A stretch of 64,000 bases of DNA, taken from Effrenium voratum (Eukaryota; Sar; Dinophyceae; Suessiales; Symbiodiniaceae). The stretch is from contig CAUJNA010000500.1 of NCBI GenBank assembly GCA_963377175.1, positions 106,001 to 170,000 on the forward strand, read 5' to 3'. The notes under the pieces are model-generated. The model made no database searches. It saw nothing but the letters and a program-made list of their open reading frames with translations, and had not been told where the DNA came from. This document shows, in pieces, positions 37,501 to 48,100 of the stretch (positions are counted from its first letter, which is position 1; each line of letters begins with the position of its first letter). A program made the translations under genes and the position numbers.

Positions 37501-40154
37501 GATCTCCAACTCCTAATCCTAGTGATCGGGGAGGTTCGCGAGGCAACGCTGCTGGTGGTCGAACTGGGGGCGTTAGCCCACTTAGCAATCGCTCTCGGGG
37601 AACGGCTACTCCGAGTATGTCGGCAGGGATCCGAGAAGACAGCAGGCCAGGCAGGCGTCCTGTATCTCCCGTTAGGGATGATTCCATACACAGAGGATAT
37701 GGCCATGGCCGGGAAGATGAGAGGACACGTGATCGATCTTTTTCCCCACCTAGGCCCACCGAGACGCATGTCGAAAGCCGAAGGGCGAGAGAAACCCCCG
37801 GTAGGGGAGCTGGACGTGACCCTCAGGCCAACACCGACTCTCGAGCCCGCGATAATGAGGCTAGGTCTCCAGAACCCAGTCAAACCGTTTTTCGTCGAGC
37901 ATATAGGGAGACCCGGGCCGGTAGGAACCGTGGTTCTGCTTCACATGATCGCGAGGACGCAGGTGAGCGAGGGGCTGCTGAGGGACATGGCAGGGTTGCT
38001 GATCCTGCACCTGCAGCCGCAGCTGGGCCTGAGAGAGGACCTGGAGAAATGTGCGTGAAAGATGACCCAGCTGATCGGCGGCACCCTGATGCTCGCGTTA
38101 GCTGTGTCGTCTGCGAGCGCAGGTTCTGCCAACCATGTATGGGCGATGATGGTCGCTGCATGGATTGCCATCTCTTGATGTTGAGGTGCTGCACTTGCCG
38201 GAAGAGTGCGCAGGAGGTGAGCATGTATTTCTGCGTGAACTGTGAGAGGAGCATTTGTGAAACGCACACCTTCGTCGGGTACGACAACTGGGATCGTTGC
38301 TCTAGGTGCCACAACATGCATGAGCGTGAAAGCGGAAAAGGGGCACCCCCTCCTCCTCCAGGTGATGGTAAAGGAGGAGATGGGGGACCTCCCGGGTCGG
38401 GCGGAGCTGGCGGAAAAGGGTCGCGCAGGCCTCCTGATGATCATGGACCATACAGTGGAGGAAAGGGACACCCCGGACCTTCAGGTGGCGGCGGCGGTGG
38501 AGCTGGTGGCGCATCGAGCGGGGGGTACCCTGGAGGAGGATCGCCTGGATTCGCTGGGACCGCAGTTGATGCCCACGGTAGTGGCGCTCCTCAGGATGCT
38601 GCCAGTTTCTATGGACCCGTTTATGGGGGAGGAGTGAATTCTAGGGGTGTCGGAACTGGCGGTAGCCATGTCGGAGGCACTACTGCATATCCTTCTAGCG
38701 TCGGAGGGGGGAGTAACCCTGGGTCGTACCCCCATTTCTCAGGTGATGGTAGACAGGGTGAAGGTGGTCTGCTTCCCGACTCCGTTAGGGGTGACGACGG
38801 GAGGAATAGGTGCACGAAATGCAGTCGGTTGGCCTTGCCTGGTCCGCTTACTCCATGCCTTGGCTGTAGTATGTTGGCGTGTGATGCATGTTGCCCTCTC
38901 CCGAATCGGCTGTGTGAGCAGTGCAGGTCAGTTACCAGCACCCCGTTAGGGGCAATGCTGTCTAACGTTGCTAGTGGTCAGAACTACGCGTTAGCGTGGA
39001 TCTCTAACACCGAACGCCTCAACTATGAGCAGCTTGGTGGACAATGCAGGTATCCAGTGCTGGACGCCAGGTTCACTACCGCCATCAGGGATTGCATCAA
39101 GACGAAAGCCGTTAGGGATAAGATGCACCGGTTGACCGAGGCTGCCCAGAATATGAACCCGCCACGCGGTATCAGTGGGCGGCAGATCTTGAGGCTGCTG
39201 TTTGATCACCTGCAGACAGGAGTTGAGGACGATCAGACGTTCAAGATCGCCGAGCTCACCGGCCTCAAGTGTAGGCAGACTGGTCATTCTGATGATGAGG
39301 CCCGGCTCCGGAGTTATCTGAGTAGCTGGGATAACCTTATTTTTGGCATCAAGAAAAAGCTTGACGATGTGGTCTTGCTTGCGGTGTTCATTGAGAACGT
39401 CCGGCACCTGAGATGCATGCGGCCTGACATGGAGCGGTGGGATCGTGACGAGTCCGTTAGGACATTTCCATGGATCTACAAGGCTTGCTACGACTGCGTC
39501 GAGAGGTGGCAGAAGAGGCAGAACGCTCTGCAGACATACCGGACCTTCCACGAGCAGCAAAGCCGATCGAATTCCCATTCGAGGGAGCGAGATCGAAACC
39601 CGGGGGCGCCAGCTTTTGTGCGCAGGTACCGATCACTTGAGCGGAAGGACCCCAGCCCTGCCAGGTCAGCGAGATCCAGCAAGGAAGGGAAGCCCAAGTC
39701 CAGGTCACCCGGAAAAGATAGTCAGCGAGGACGTAGGGAGTGTTCTCCGAGGTCACCAAGGAGGCAGTCGCCGGCTGGACCTGCTGACAAGACATGCTGG
39801 GAGTTCACGAAGACCGGGAAGTGCCAGTATGGTCGTGAGTGTAGGTTTGAGCACGACAAGAGCCCCAGGTCTACCGCTGCACCGTCAACGCCGAAGCCAG
39901 GAACCAAGCCCGTTAGGGACAAGCCTATTTACTATGGTTTCTGCTATGACTGGATGTACACGGGCAAGTGCTCGGCTCCCAACTGCAAGTTCGAGCACCG
40001 ACAGCCACCTCCAGGAACGAAGCCGATACAGGCACGTCCGCCTGCTGGCCCGGCTACGGAAGAAGAGGAAGCCCCCAGGTCGCCGACGCCGAGTCCTCCC
40101 GGTAGGGAAGAAAGGCGTCTCGACAGCCCCGCCCAAGGATTGACGGATTTTTAG
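34599..40154 (+). CDS. Gag-like protein of element 3, 1,851 aa, with zinc-binding clusters
   Basis: ATG 34599 is the first in frame. About 530 residues are acidic and Arg/Ser/Pro-rich, probably disordered. Then comes a helical region (about 540-960) with heptad-like spacing that suggests coiled coil. An Arg/Ser/Asp-rich stretch leads to a Cys/His cluster (about 1150-1245: CVVCERRFCQPC, CRTC-like pairs, CVNCERSIC) like a RING/B-box, and after a Gly/Pro-rich linker to a second cluster (about 1405-1445, CTKCSRL, CLGC, CDACC). Residues ~1455-1640 could be the assembly domain. Two CCCH fingers near the end (CWEFTKTGKCQYGRECRFEH and a second ending CKFEHR) should bind RNA. TAG at 40152. Gag identity is inferred from position before the protease and from RNA-binding fingers. 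Confidence 0.75.
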   Translation: MTSTARSHRSVVDEEAILGDLRSGEEQPDINYEHFFSSAGLGFSSDAPGREDDSQDQAGTTDDGDDRIFRRGTDMAETRRTGPGRDDPSAGTRTQEWLQHPDRSPQAFSPGEFQEPPTSRGVSRAEGSRGVLNRVAGGSPRLNQTREVQNPGQLDGIEFQTRSDEEVVGADLASIFSLTVGWGETIRPEQDDVRHQLEVEDRWDRGFAEEEFDEDREAARADAVDEEESRAIARGSASHAGRRARNIGGLEEYRMVLDGSDEGNEPAYVDVRTAYVPMNPTPSRDGQRDFDEDSDRRPLWVRSEESEPILRGIDDVMRNPGRTLGTRPSEAPPRLYDIPNIPPFPNITFDRNRGRTDVQESSAGDPEVVTRARNLLASDRLAEVLPMSTAGLLDSPLGQEVQDTEPLRSSNEFTPQWGESSRERSASAKRPSAVGEAEERSKARRASPRPPGDADMPDAADIHIQSTPESRRSKGASHSGVSRRRGDSPARYSRTSNLSPLRISPHRGSGREIPDRVEISTPPAVRSRSSRESEPGRDEHNADLQLLVERGEASGPVVATLIAFADQIRSLERQMGSMHEPWCEEHKQIRNRIERLASDVGSQTDVGGMRTVVQRFASEMIPDTRLIVRTAINEQSVIIDERINSLATGMQNSIERLENNTRTTHELIRDNHMINHRSQAAFEDKTRTEIGEVERRIASLEASSSAGIAAVSTFVRASDDGAETAIANVSERLDRVAHEGDNFGVWATDKIKELEDEVRSLSSQVSGETQSRGFLTSEVRFLRSEIASLGIGPIDQAAPTMQAAVAPRNWQELFNALHRKVEEFANKVRAEARRSAQNQEHQATMDSRLNALTASSEGIGNGLRALRTQVRNAVANGATGASPDQIQAVVRREMIYYRDQVDICTQRLGAVRQSIRVLTDVSNTTQERIAGIETALEQTVLDTVARGERETAPAPGFVAFVGQPHRVRSPTPNPSDRGGSRGNAAGGRTGGVSPLSNRSRGTATPSMSAGIREDSRPGRRPVSPVRDDSIHRGYGHGREDERTRDRSFSPPRPTETHVESRRARETPGRGAGRDPQANTDSRARDNEARSPEPSQTVFRRAYRETRAGRNRGSASHDREDAGERGAAEGHGRVADPAPAAAAGPERGPGEMCVKDDPADRRHPDARVSCVVCERRFCQPCMGDDGRCMDCHLLMLRCCTCRKSAQEVSMYFCVNCERSICETHTFVGYDNWDRCSRCHNMHERESGKGAPPPPPGDGKGGDGGPPGSGGAGGKGSRRPPDDHGPYSGGKGHPGPSGGGGGGAGGASSGGYPGGGSPGFAGTAVDAHGSGAPQDAASFYGPVYGGGVNSRGVGTGGSHVGGTTAYPSSVGGGSNPGSYPHFSGDGRQGEGGLLPDSVRGDDGRNRCTKCSRLALPGPLTPCLGCSMLACDACCPLPNRLCEQCRSVTSTPLGAMLSNVASGQNYALAWISNTERLNYEQLGGQCRYPVLDARFTTAIRDCIKTKAVRDKMHRLTEAAQNMNPPRGISGRQILRLLFDHLQTGVEDDQTFKIAELTGLKCRQTGHSDDEARLRSYLSSWDNLIFGIKKKLDDVVLLAVFIENVRHLRCMRPDMERWDRDESVRTFPWIYKACYDCVERWQKRQNALQTYRTFHEQQSRSNSHSRERDRNPGAPAFVRRYRSLERKDPSPARSARSSKEGKPKSRSPGKDSQRGRRECSPRSPRRQSPAGPADKTCWEFTKTGKCQYGRECRFEHDKSPRSTAAPSTPKPGTKPVRDKPIYYGFCYDWMYTGKCSAPNCKFEHRQPPPGTKPIQARPPAGPATEEEEAPRSPTPSPPGREERRLDSPAQGLTDF

Positions 40155-41053
40155 GTGGGGCGCACCGCTACCCTGAGGCTGACCGTGCTGTTGTAGCTTG
40201 TCCTGTTCTGTGGGCTGCTGCCCCAGCGCCTGGTGAGCCGAATCCGGGCTGCTTGCCACATTGCGTTAGCAAGTGGGAGAAACTGGAAAAGGGAGCGCGC
40301 TTCCGCTCCGGAACGACTGGAGGAGGACCGCAGTGGGATCAGGTCGTCTGGAGGAGGACCTTCGATGATGCCAGCGGTGAGATCATTGAGGATGTGGGAG
40401 TTCAGCTCTGTGCGCGCAGGGCGGACATCTTCAAGAAGCTCCCGCGACGGACGAACATCCGGACGGTGTTCTGGTACTGCGAGGACCCAGGAACTGCATC
40501 GACCTGGAGGTCAGGATACTTCCAGAATACTCCCGTTAGGGAAAGATTGATCGTTCAGGTTCCTGAACACCCTGATGTCTTCGTTGTGTCGGTTGAGAAC
40601 AACAACCAGGGAAGGGTTGTCAATCGGTGTAGAGAGGCTGGGTACAGCCATCCGAGCGCAATCAAGTTTCCTTCCCGGAAGAAACTCACGAGAGAGACGC
40701 AGAGTGCCCTGATAAGGGCGGCCTCCGTTCACGCGCAGGTTGTATTGGAAAATGATGAAGACAGTGATCTCAACCCTAGTGATATCACTGGTCACCGCAT
40801 GGTTCGGAAGCCGAAGTACACTCGTGATGTTGCAGCTCCTGTCGGATACGGTGGAGTGAGGTGGCTGGTGGACACTGGATGTCCCATGGACCTCGTTGGT
40901 CTTGGCGATATGAAGGGGCCCGATAGGGCGGTCATCGCTAAGGGAGGTCACACTCACGCTCTTCACACAGCGAATGGAGCTACTCGCACCTCTGGGCGTG
41001 TCGATGCTGAAGTTGGGGATCTAGACGAGGCGTCCATCCATACAAAACTATGA
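40154..41053 (+). CDS. Pol start of element 3: aspartic protease, truncated
   Basis: The frame is -1 relative to gag. It is open through the gag stop (GATTTTTAG at 40146-40154), so it needs no start codon if reached by frameshifting; ATG 40253 is the first Met. GGVRWLVDTGCPMDLVG (about 40853-40903) is an aspartic-protease active site with DTG. The frame ends at TGA 41051, just inside the satellite DNA, so integrase and RT are gone. Residues before the protease show no known domain. Confidence 0.7.
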   Translation, partial: GGAHRYPEADRAVVACPVLWAAAPAPGEPNPGCLPHCVSKWEKLEKGARFRSGTTGGGPQWDQVVWRRTFDDASGEIIEDVGVQLCARRADIFKKLPRRTNIRTVFWYCEDPGTASTWRSGYFQNTPVRERLIVQVPEHPDVFVVSVENNNQGRVVNRCREAGYSHPSAIKFPSRKKLTRETQSALIRAASVHAQVVLENDEDSDLNPSDITGHRMVRKPKYTRDVAAPVGYGGVRWLVDTGCPMDLVGLGDMKGPDRAVIAKGGHTHALHTANGATRTSGRVDAEVGDLDEASIHTKL

Positions 41054-41639
41054 AAAACACAGTGTTTTTGCACTTGTTCATCGAAAATCCTGCAAAACAT
41101 CGAGTTCGGCCGGGATCGTTGAGACCTGCCTGCTAAGCAGGTTTCCATCTTTTCCACGTTTGCACCCGCCAAAAACCTTGAAAAACGCCGTGTTTTGCAC
41201 GTTTTCGGCAAACTTGGCCCGACTTAGGGGACAACATCCCCAGCATCCCCTGCATCATCCGCATCACTGTCTGCCAAGGACGCGGATGATGCAGGTGATG
41301 CTGGGGATGTTGTCCACCATGGGCACCCCCCAAAAACACTCGTTTTTTGACTCCGCGGGGAGATGCTCAAAAAATCGGCAAAAATGCGCCCGAACACGGT
41401 TTCCCCCCTGGCAGCGAGGTTTCAGCGCAAAAGTTCTGCGCTAGGTCCTCGCATGGTCGGCGGCATGGGGCGGACGGCCTTATACCTGAAGGTAGCCCTC
41501 CGGGCTAGGCCTGCGGCCCGATCACGGACCACCCCCGGTGGCCGGATTTACGTTGCTGGCGCACAACCGGCCGCGGCAGCATTGCGACGCGGCGCTTCAA
41601 TTCCGCTAGCTCTGCCTCCTTAAGATGTTCGAAGCCAAG

Positions 41640-41640
<1 letters not shown>
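41046..41640. repeat. Partial satellite unit with hairpin
   Basis: It begins with aaaaacacagtgttttt and resembles part of the 45-51 kb satellite. A hairpin at 41229-41315 has arms of 34 bp with one mismatch (GGACAACATCCCCAGCATC ... GATGCTGGGGATGTTGTCC). A GC-rich tail follows (ggcatggggcggacggcc ... gaccacccccggtggcc). Confidence 0.85.
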
Positions 41641-41883
<243 letters not shown>

Positions 41884-41924
41884 GCAAGAGCAACAATGAC
41901 AGCAAGACACTGCGCACGCGCGAA

Positions 41925-42175
<251 letters not shown>

Positions 42176-42187
42176 GTGCGTGTCTTT

Positions 42188-42585
42188 CTTGCTCCGCGCC
42201 CCGGCCTCGCGGGACAGGCCAGCCATGGCTGGCTGGCTGGCTGGCCAGATGGATGGATGGTTGAATGGATGGCTGGCTGGCTGACCGGATGGATGGATGG
42301 ATGGTTGGCTGGCTCACTGGCTGGATGGACGAATGGATGGAGGGTCGCCTGCCTGGGTGGATGGACGGATGGCTGGCTGCCCACCACCCACCACCCACCA
42401 CCCGCCACCCGCCCACCACCCACCACCACCCACCACCCACCACCCGCCGCCCACCCACCGCCCGCCGCCCACCCACCACCCACCACCCACCACCCACCAC
42501 CCACCACCCACCACCCACCGCCCACCACCCACCAACCACCACCACCCACCACCCACCACCCACCACCCACCACCCACCACCCACC

Positions 42586-42628
<43 letters not shown>

Positions 42629-42770
42629 CCCTGGCGAGCGCGCCGCAGGCGCGCGCGCGCGCGCGCGCACGCACGCACGCACGCACGCGCACGCACGCAC
42701 GGACGCACGGACGCACGCACACGCGCAGGCACGCACGCAGGCGCGCAGGCACGCACGCACACAGCCTGGG
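42188..42770. repeat. Composite microsatellite stack
   Basis: The blocks run in order: cttgctccgcgccccggcc core, ggctggctggat variants (42225-42380), cacccaccac variants (42382-42585), CAA (42586-42627) and CGCA/CG (42655-42770). The order matches 14063-14345. Confidence 0.9.
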
Positions 42771-42774
42771 CCAG

Positions 42775-43276
42775 TTGTCCCGCAAAGCATGTCAAAACCC
42801 GTCGTTTTTGTCGGTTTTTTCAATGAAAACCTTGCATTTTTCCAGTGTTTCAAGGCTGGGGCGCCCAGCAACATCCCCAACATCACCTGCATCACCAACA
42901 TCACCCGCATCACCGGGGCAAGCCCGCAGACTCACAAGCCCAAGGCCCCAGACCCAGAACCAGACCCAAAAACGAGCCCAAAAACGCACCCGCCAGAAGC
43001 AAATGATGCAGGTGATGCTTTCTACTTTCCTCTTCACGGACCCCCCGGCCGCATCAGTTGCATCACCAGGTCGGCGGCGCGGTGCGGCAGCCCCATAGAG
43101 CTTCGCTCTAGAGCCTTGCTCCTCCGGACCAAGGGGGAGGATCTGACACAGCCGTTCGGCCAGTTGGCCGCGGCCGGATTTACGTTGCTGGCGCACAACC
43201 GGCCGCGGCAGCATTGCGACGCTGCACTTCAATTCCGCTAGCTCTGCCTCCTTAAGATGTTCGAAGCCAAGCAGCA
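42775..43276. repeat. ~0.45-kb segmental repeat, copy 1
   Basis: Starts near tgtcaaaacccgtcgttttt and contains gcgcccagcaacatccccaa ... gacacagccgttcggccag ... ccttaagatgttcgaagcc. Other copies are 43558-43982 and 44744-45150 (near-identical in shared parts). No gene. Confidence 0.9.
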
Positions 43277-43301
43277 ACAACAACAACAACAAGGCGCGTG
43301 C

Positions 43302-43557
43302 GTGGGGAAGATGGATGGCTGGCTGGCTGGCTGGTTGGATGGCTGGCTGGCTAGCTGGATGGATGGCCGGCACACTGGCTGGCTGGATGGATGGCTGGTT
43401 GGATGGCTGGCTGGCTGGCCAGATGGATGGATGGTTGAATGGATGGCTGGCCGGCTGACCGGATGGGTGGGCTGGATGGATGGATGGTTGGCTGGCTCAT
43501 TGGCTGGCTGGATGGACGAATGGATGGATGGTCGCCTGGCTGGATGGATGGACGGAA
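43302..43557. repeat. ggctggctggat minisatellite
   Basis: About 250 bp of four-base-based units, very similar to 44010-44262. Confidence 0.95.
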
Positions 43558-43982
43558 GGCTGGGGCGCCCAGCAACATCCCCAACATCACCTGCATCACC
43601 AACATCACCCGCATCACCGGGGCAAGCCCGCAGACTCACAAGCCCAAGGCCCCAGACCCAGAACCAGACCCAAAAACGAGCCCAAAAACGCACCCGCCAG
43701 AAGCAAATGATGCAGGTGATGCTTTCTACTTTCCTCTTCACGGACCCCCCGGCCGCATCAGTTGCATCACCAGGTCGGCGGCGCGGTGCGGCAGCCCCAT
43801 AGAGCTTTGCTGTAGAGCCTTGCTCCTCCGGACCAAGGGGGAGGATCTGACACAGCCGTTCGGCCAGTTGGCCGCGGCCGGATTTACGTTGCTGGCGCAC
43901 AACCGGCCGCGGCAGCATTGCGACGCTGCACTTCAATTCCGCTAGCTCTGCCTCCTTAAGATGTTCGAAGCCAAGCAGCAAC
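43558..43982. repeat. ~0.45-kb segmental repeat, copy 2
   Basis: Nearly identical to the corresponding part of copy 1, including the same end at ttcgaagccaagcagcaac. Confidence 0.9.
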
Positions 43983-44009
43983 AACAACAACAACAAGCGC
44001 GTGCGTGGG

Positions 44010-44626
44010 GAAGATGGATGGCTGGCTGGCTGGCTGGTTGGATGGCTGGCTGGCTAGCTGGATGGATGGCCGGCACACTGGCTGGCTGGATGGATGGCTG
44101 GTTGGATGGCTGGCTGGCTGGCCAGATGGATGGATGGTTGAATGGATGGCTGGCCGGCTGACCGGATGGATGGATGGCTGGTTGGCTGGCTCATTGGCTG
44201 GCTGGATGGACGAATGGATGGATGGTCGCCTGGCTGGATGGATGGACGGATGGCTGGCTGCCCACCACCCACCACCCGCCACCCGCCCACCACCCACCAC
44301 CACCCACCACCACCCACCACCACCCGCCACCCGCCGCCCACCCACCCCACCCACCACCCACCACCCACCACCCACCACCCACCACTCACCACCCACCACC
44401 CACCACCCACCACCCACCACCCACCACCCACCACCCACCACCCACACCCACCACCACCTCCACCCACCACAACACAGCAACAAACAACTAACAAACAAAC
44501 ACAAACAACAACGACCCTTTGGCGATCGCGCCGCAGGCGCGCGGAGAGCTGCGCGTGGGGGGGTGGCGCGCGTTCGCGCTGCTCGCGGCGCGCGCACGCC
44601 GCACGCACGCGCGCGCGCGCGCGCGC

Positions 44627-44671
<45 letters not shown>

Positions 44672-44735
44672 CGGACGCACGCACACGCGCAGGCACGCAC
44701 GCAGGCGCGCAGGCACGCACGCAGCCTGGGCCAGT
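44010..44735. repeat. Composite microsatellite stack
   Basis: ggctggctggat (44010-44262), cacccaccac (44263-44470), acaacaacaaac, then CG/CGCA (44600-44728). Confidence 0.95.
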
Positions 44736-44743
44736 TGCCCGCA

Positions 44744-45190
44744 AAGCATGTCAAAACCCGTCGTTTTTGTCGGTTTTTTCAATGAAAACCTTGCATTTTT
44801 CCAGTGTTTCAAGGCTGGGGCGCCCAGCAACATCCCCAACATCACCTGCATCACCAACATCACCCGCATCACCGGGGCAAGCCCGCAGACTCACAAGCCC
44901 AAGGCCCCAGACCCAGAACCAGACCCAAAAACGAGCCCAAAAACGCACCCGCCAGAAGCAAATGATGCAGGCGATGCTTTCTACTTTCCTCTTCACGGAC
45001 CCCCCGGCCGCATCAGTTGCATCACCAGGTCGGCGGCGCGGTGCGGCAGCCCCATAGAGCTTCGCTCTAGAGCCTTGCTCCTCCGGACCAAGGGGGAGGA
45101 TCTGACACAGCCGTTCGGCCAGTTGGCCGCGGCCGGATTTCAACGCTTCGCGATACAGCCGGCCACCGGAGCCACAATTTTGGCAGTGAG
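44744..45190. repeat. ~0.45-kb segmental repeat, copy 3
   Basis: Same as copy 1 up to gttcggccagttggccgcgg, then it joins the satellite tail (ccggatttcaacgcttcgcg). Confidence 0.9.
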
Positions 45191-48100
45191 CCCTCACTAC
45201 TAGGCAGGTTTCCACATGGCTCGTTTTTGCACCGGTGAAAAACACGTGAAAAACACGGTGTGTTTCAACGATTTTGTAAATTTTGGCAAAAAACGGATTC
45301 AGCCGACAATTCGTACACCCTGACTGTTAAGGGGGTTTCCACATTTTCCACGCTGACACCCACCGAAAACGCTGAAAAACACAGTGTTTTTCAACGTTTT
45401 TCGCGTTTTCGACGAACACCCGACCAAGCTTGCAAGCCATTGAAGTCTCACTGTTAAGGGGTTTTCCACATTTTCCACGCTGACGCCCGCCAAAAACGCT
45501 GAACAACACTGTGTTTTCCACGTTTTTCACATTTTCACGAAAATTGGGCAACATGTTGTGGACAACATCCCCAGCATCACCCGCATCACCAGCATCATCT
45601 GCATCAATGTCTGCCAAGGATGCGGATGATGCCGGTGATGCCGGGGATGTTGTCCACTATGGGCACTCCCCAAAAAGTGCTCGTTTTTTGACTCCGCGGG
45701 GAGATGCTCAAAACTCGCCTGAACAAAGCCGCAAATCCTTCGCCCCTTAGCAGCGCGGGCGCAGCACAAAAGTTCTGCGCATGGTCGGCTCATGGTCGGC
45801 GGCATGGGGCGGACGGCCTTATACCTGAAGGTAGCCCTACGGGCTAGGCCTTCGGCCCGATCACGGCCCGGTGGCCGGATTTCAACGCTTCGCGATACAG
45901 CCGGCCACCGGAGCCACAATTTTGGCAGTGAGCCCTCACGACTAGGCAGGTTTCCACATGGCTCGTTTTTGCACCGGTGAAAAACACGCGAAAAACACGG
46001 TGTTTTTCAACGATTTTGTAAATTTTGGCAAAAAACGGATTCAGCCGACAATTCGTATACCCTGACTGTTAAGGGGGTTTCCACATTTTCCACGCTGACG
46101 CCCACCGAAAACGCTGAAAAACACAGTGTTTTTCAACGTTTTTCGCGTTTTCGACGAAAACCCGACCAAGCTTGCAAGCCATTGAAGTCTCACTGTTAAG
46201 GGGTTTTCCACATTTTCCACGCTGACGCCCGCAAAAAACGCTGAAACACACTGTGTTTTCCACGTTTTTCACATTTTCACGAAAATTGGGCAACATGTTG
46301 TGGACAACATCCCCAGCATCACCCGCATCACCAGCATCATCTGCATCAGTGCCTGCCACTGATGCAGATGATGCCGGTGATGCCGGGGATGTTGTCCACT
46401 AGGGGCACCCCCCAAAAAGTGCTCGTTTTTTGACTCCGCGGGGAAATGCTACCAAAATCCTCGAAAATCGCCTGAACAAATCCGCAATTCCTTCGCCCCT
46501 TAGCAGCGAGGTTTCAGAGCAAAAGTTCGGATCATGGTCGGCGCATGGTCCCCGCAGGTCGGCGGCATGGGGCGGACGGCCTTATACCTGAAGGTAGCCC
46601 TCCGGGCTAGGCCTTCGGCCCGATCACGGCCCGGTGGCCGGATTTACACGCTGACGCGACACAGCCGGCCACCGGGAACCCACACACCCACCCACCCACC
46701 CAACCACCCACCCACCCATGTTCAATCCATTCACTCCCTTCCAACCAGTTGCCATCAAATTTCCCTCAATTGTCCACCCATTTTCCATGAATTTGCCATC
46801 TTTTTTCCATACATGTTCCATCCATTTTGGATCCATTTCCATAAAGTTCCCATCTATTTTCCACCCATTTTCCATCCTTTTTCCATTCAGTCCAGGGACA
46901 ACATCCCCAGCATCCCCCGCATCACCGGCGTCATCCGCAGCAGTGTCTGCCGTGGATGCGGATGATGCAGGTGATGCCGGGGATGTTGTCCACTATGGGC
47001 ACCCCCCAAAAAGTGCTCGTTTTTTGACCCCGCGGGGAAATGCTACAAAAATCCACAAAAATTGCCTAAACGAATCCGCAAATCCTTCGCCCCTTATTGG
47101 CGCGGGTGCAGTGCAAAACGTATGTGCATGGTCGGAGCATGGTCGGAGCATGTTCGGAGCATGGTCGGCGGCATGGGGCGGACGGCCTTATACCTGAAGG
47201 TAGCCCTCCGGGCTAGGCCTGCGGCCCGATCACGGACCACCCCCGGTGGCCGGATTTCAACGCTTCGCGATACAGCCGGCCACCGGAGCCACAATTTTGG
47301 CAGTGAGCCCTCACTACTAGGCAGGTTTCCACATGGCTCGTTTTTGCACCGGTGAAAAACACGTGAAAAACACGGTGTTTTTCAACGATTTTGTAAATTT
47401 TGGCAAAAAACTGATTCAGCCGACAATTCGTACACCCTGACTGTTAAGGGGGTTTCCACATTTTCCACGCTGACGCCCACCGAAAACGCTGAAAAACACA
47501 GTGTTTTTCAACGTTTTTCGCGTTTTCGACGAAAACCCGACCAAGCTTGCAAGCCATTGAAGTCTCACTGTTAAGGGGTTTTCCACATTTTCCACGCTGA
47601 CGCCCGCAAAAAACGCTGAAACACACTGTGTTTTCCACGTTTTTCACATTTTCACGAAAATTGGGCAACATGTTGTGGACAACATCCCCAGCATCACCCG
47701 CATCACCAGCAACAACTGCATCAGTGCCTGCCACTGATGCAGATGATGCCGGTGATGCCGGGGATGTTGTCCACTAGGGGCACCCCCCAAAAAGTGCTCG
47801 TTTTTTGACTCCGCGCGGGGGAAATGCCTACCAAATCCTCGAAAAACGCCTGAACAAATCCCGCCAAAATCCTCGCCACCTAGCAGCGAGGTTTTCTACC
47901 TCAAAAAAGTCGAGATCATGGCCAGCACAAAGGTCCCCGCCCCAAGGTTCGGCGGCATGGGGCGGAACGGCCTTTATACCTGAAGGTAGCCCTACCGGCT
48001 AGGCCTTACGGCCCATCACGGCCCGTGGCCGTATTTACAAGCTGACGCGACACAGCCGGCCACCGTGGAACCCACATACCCACCCACCCACCCACCACCC

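Larger units (their letters stand above)
33910..41045 (+). mobile_element. Retrotransposon of a third family, 3'-truncated (element 3)
   Basis: A long gag-like ORF with zinc-finger motifs is followed in a shifted frame by an aspartic protease. This is the usual beginning of an LTR retrotransposon, but integrase and reverse transcriptase are missing because the element stops at about 41040, where the satellite field begins. The left limit is uncertain: an LTR probably lies within 33900-34590, but no second copy exists to define it. Element 3 shares no sequence with elements 1 and 2 apart from the spliced-leader-like 11-mer. Confidence 0.6.
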
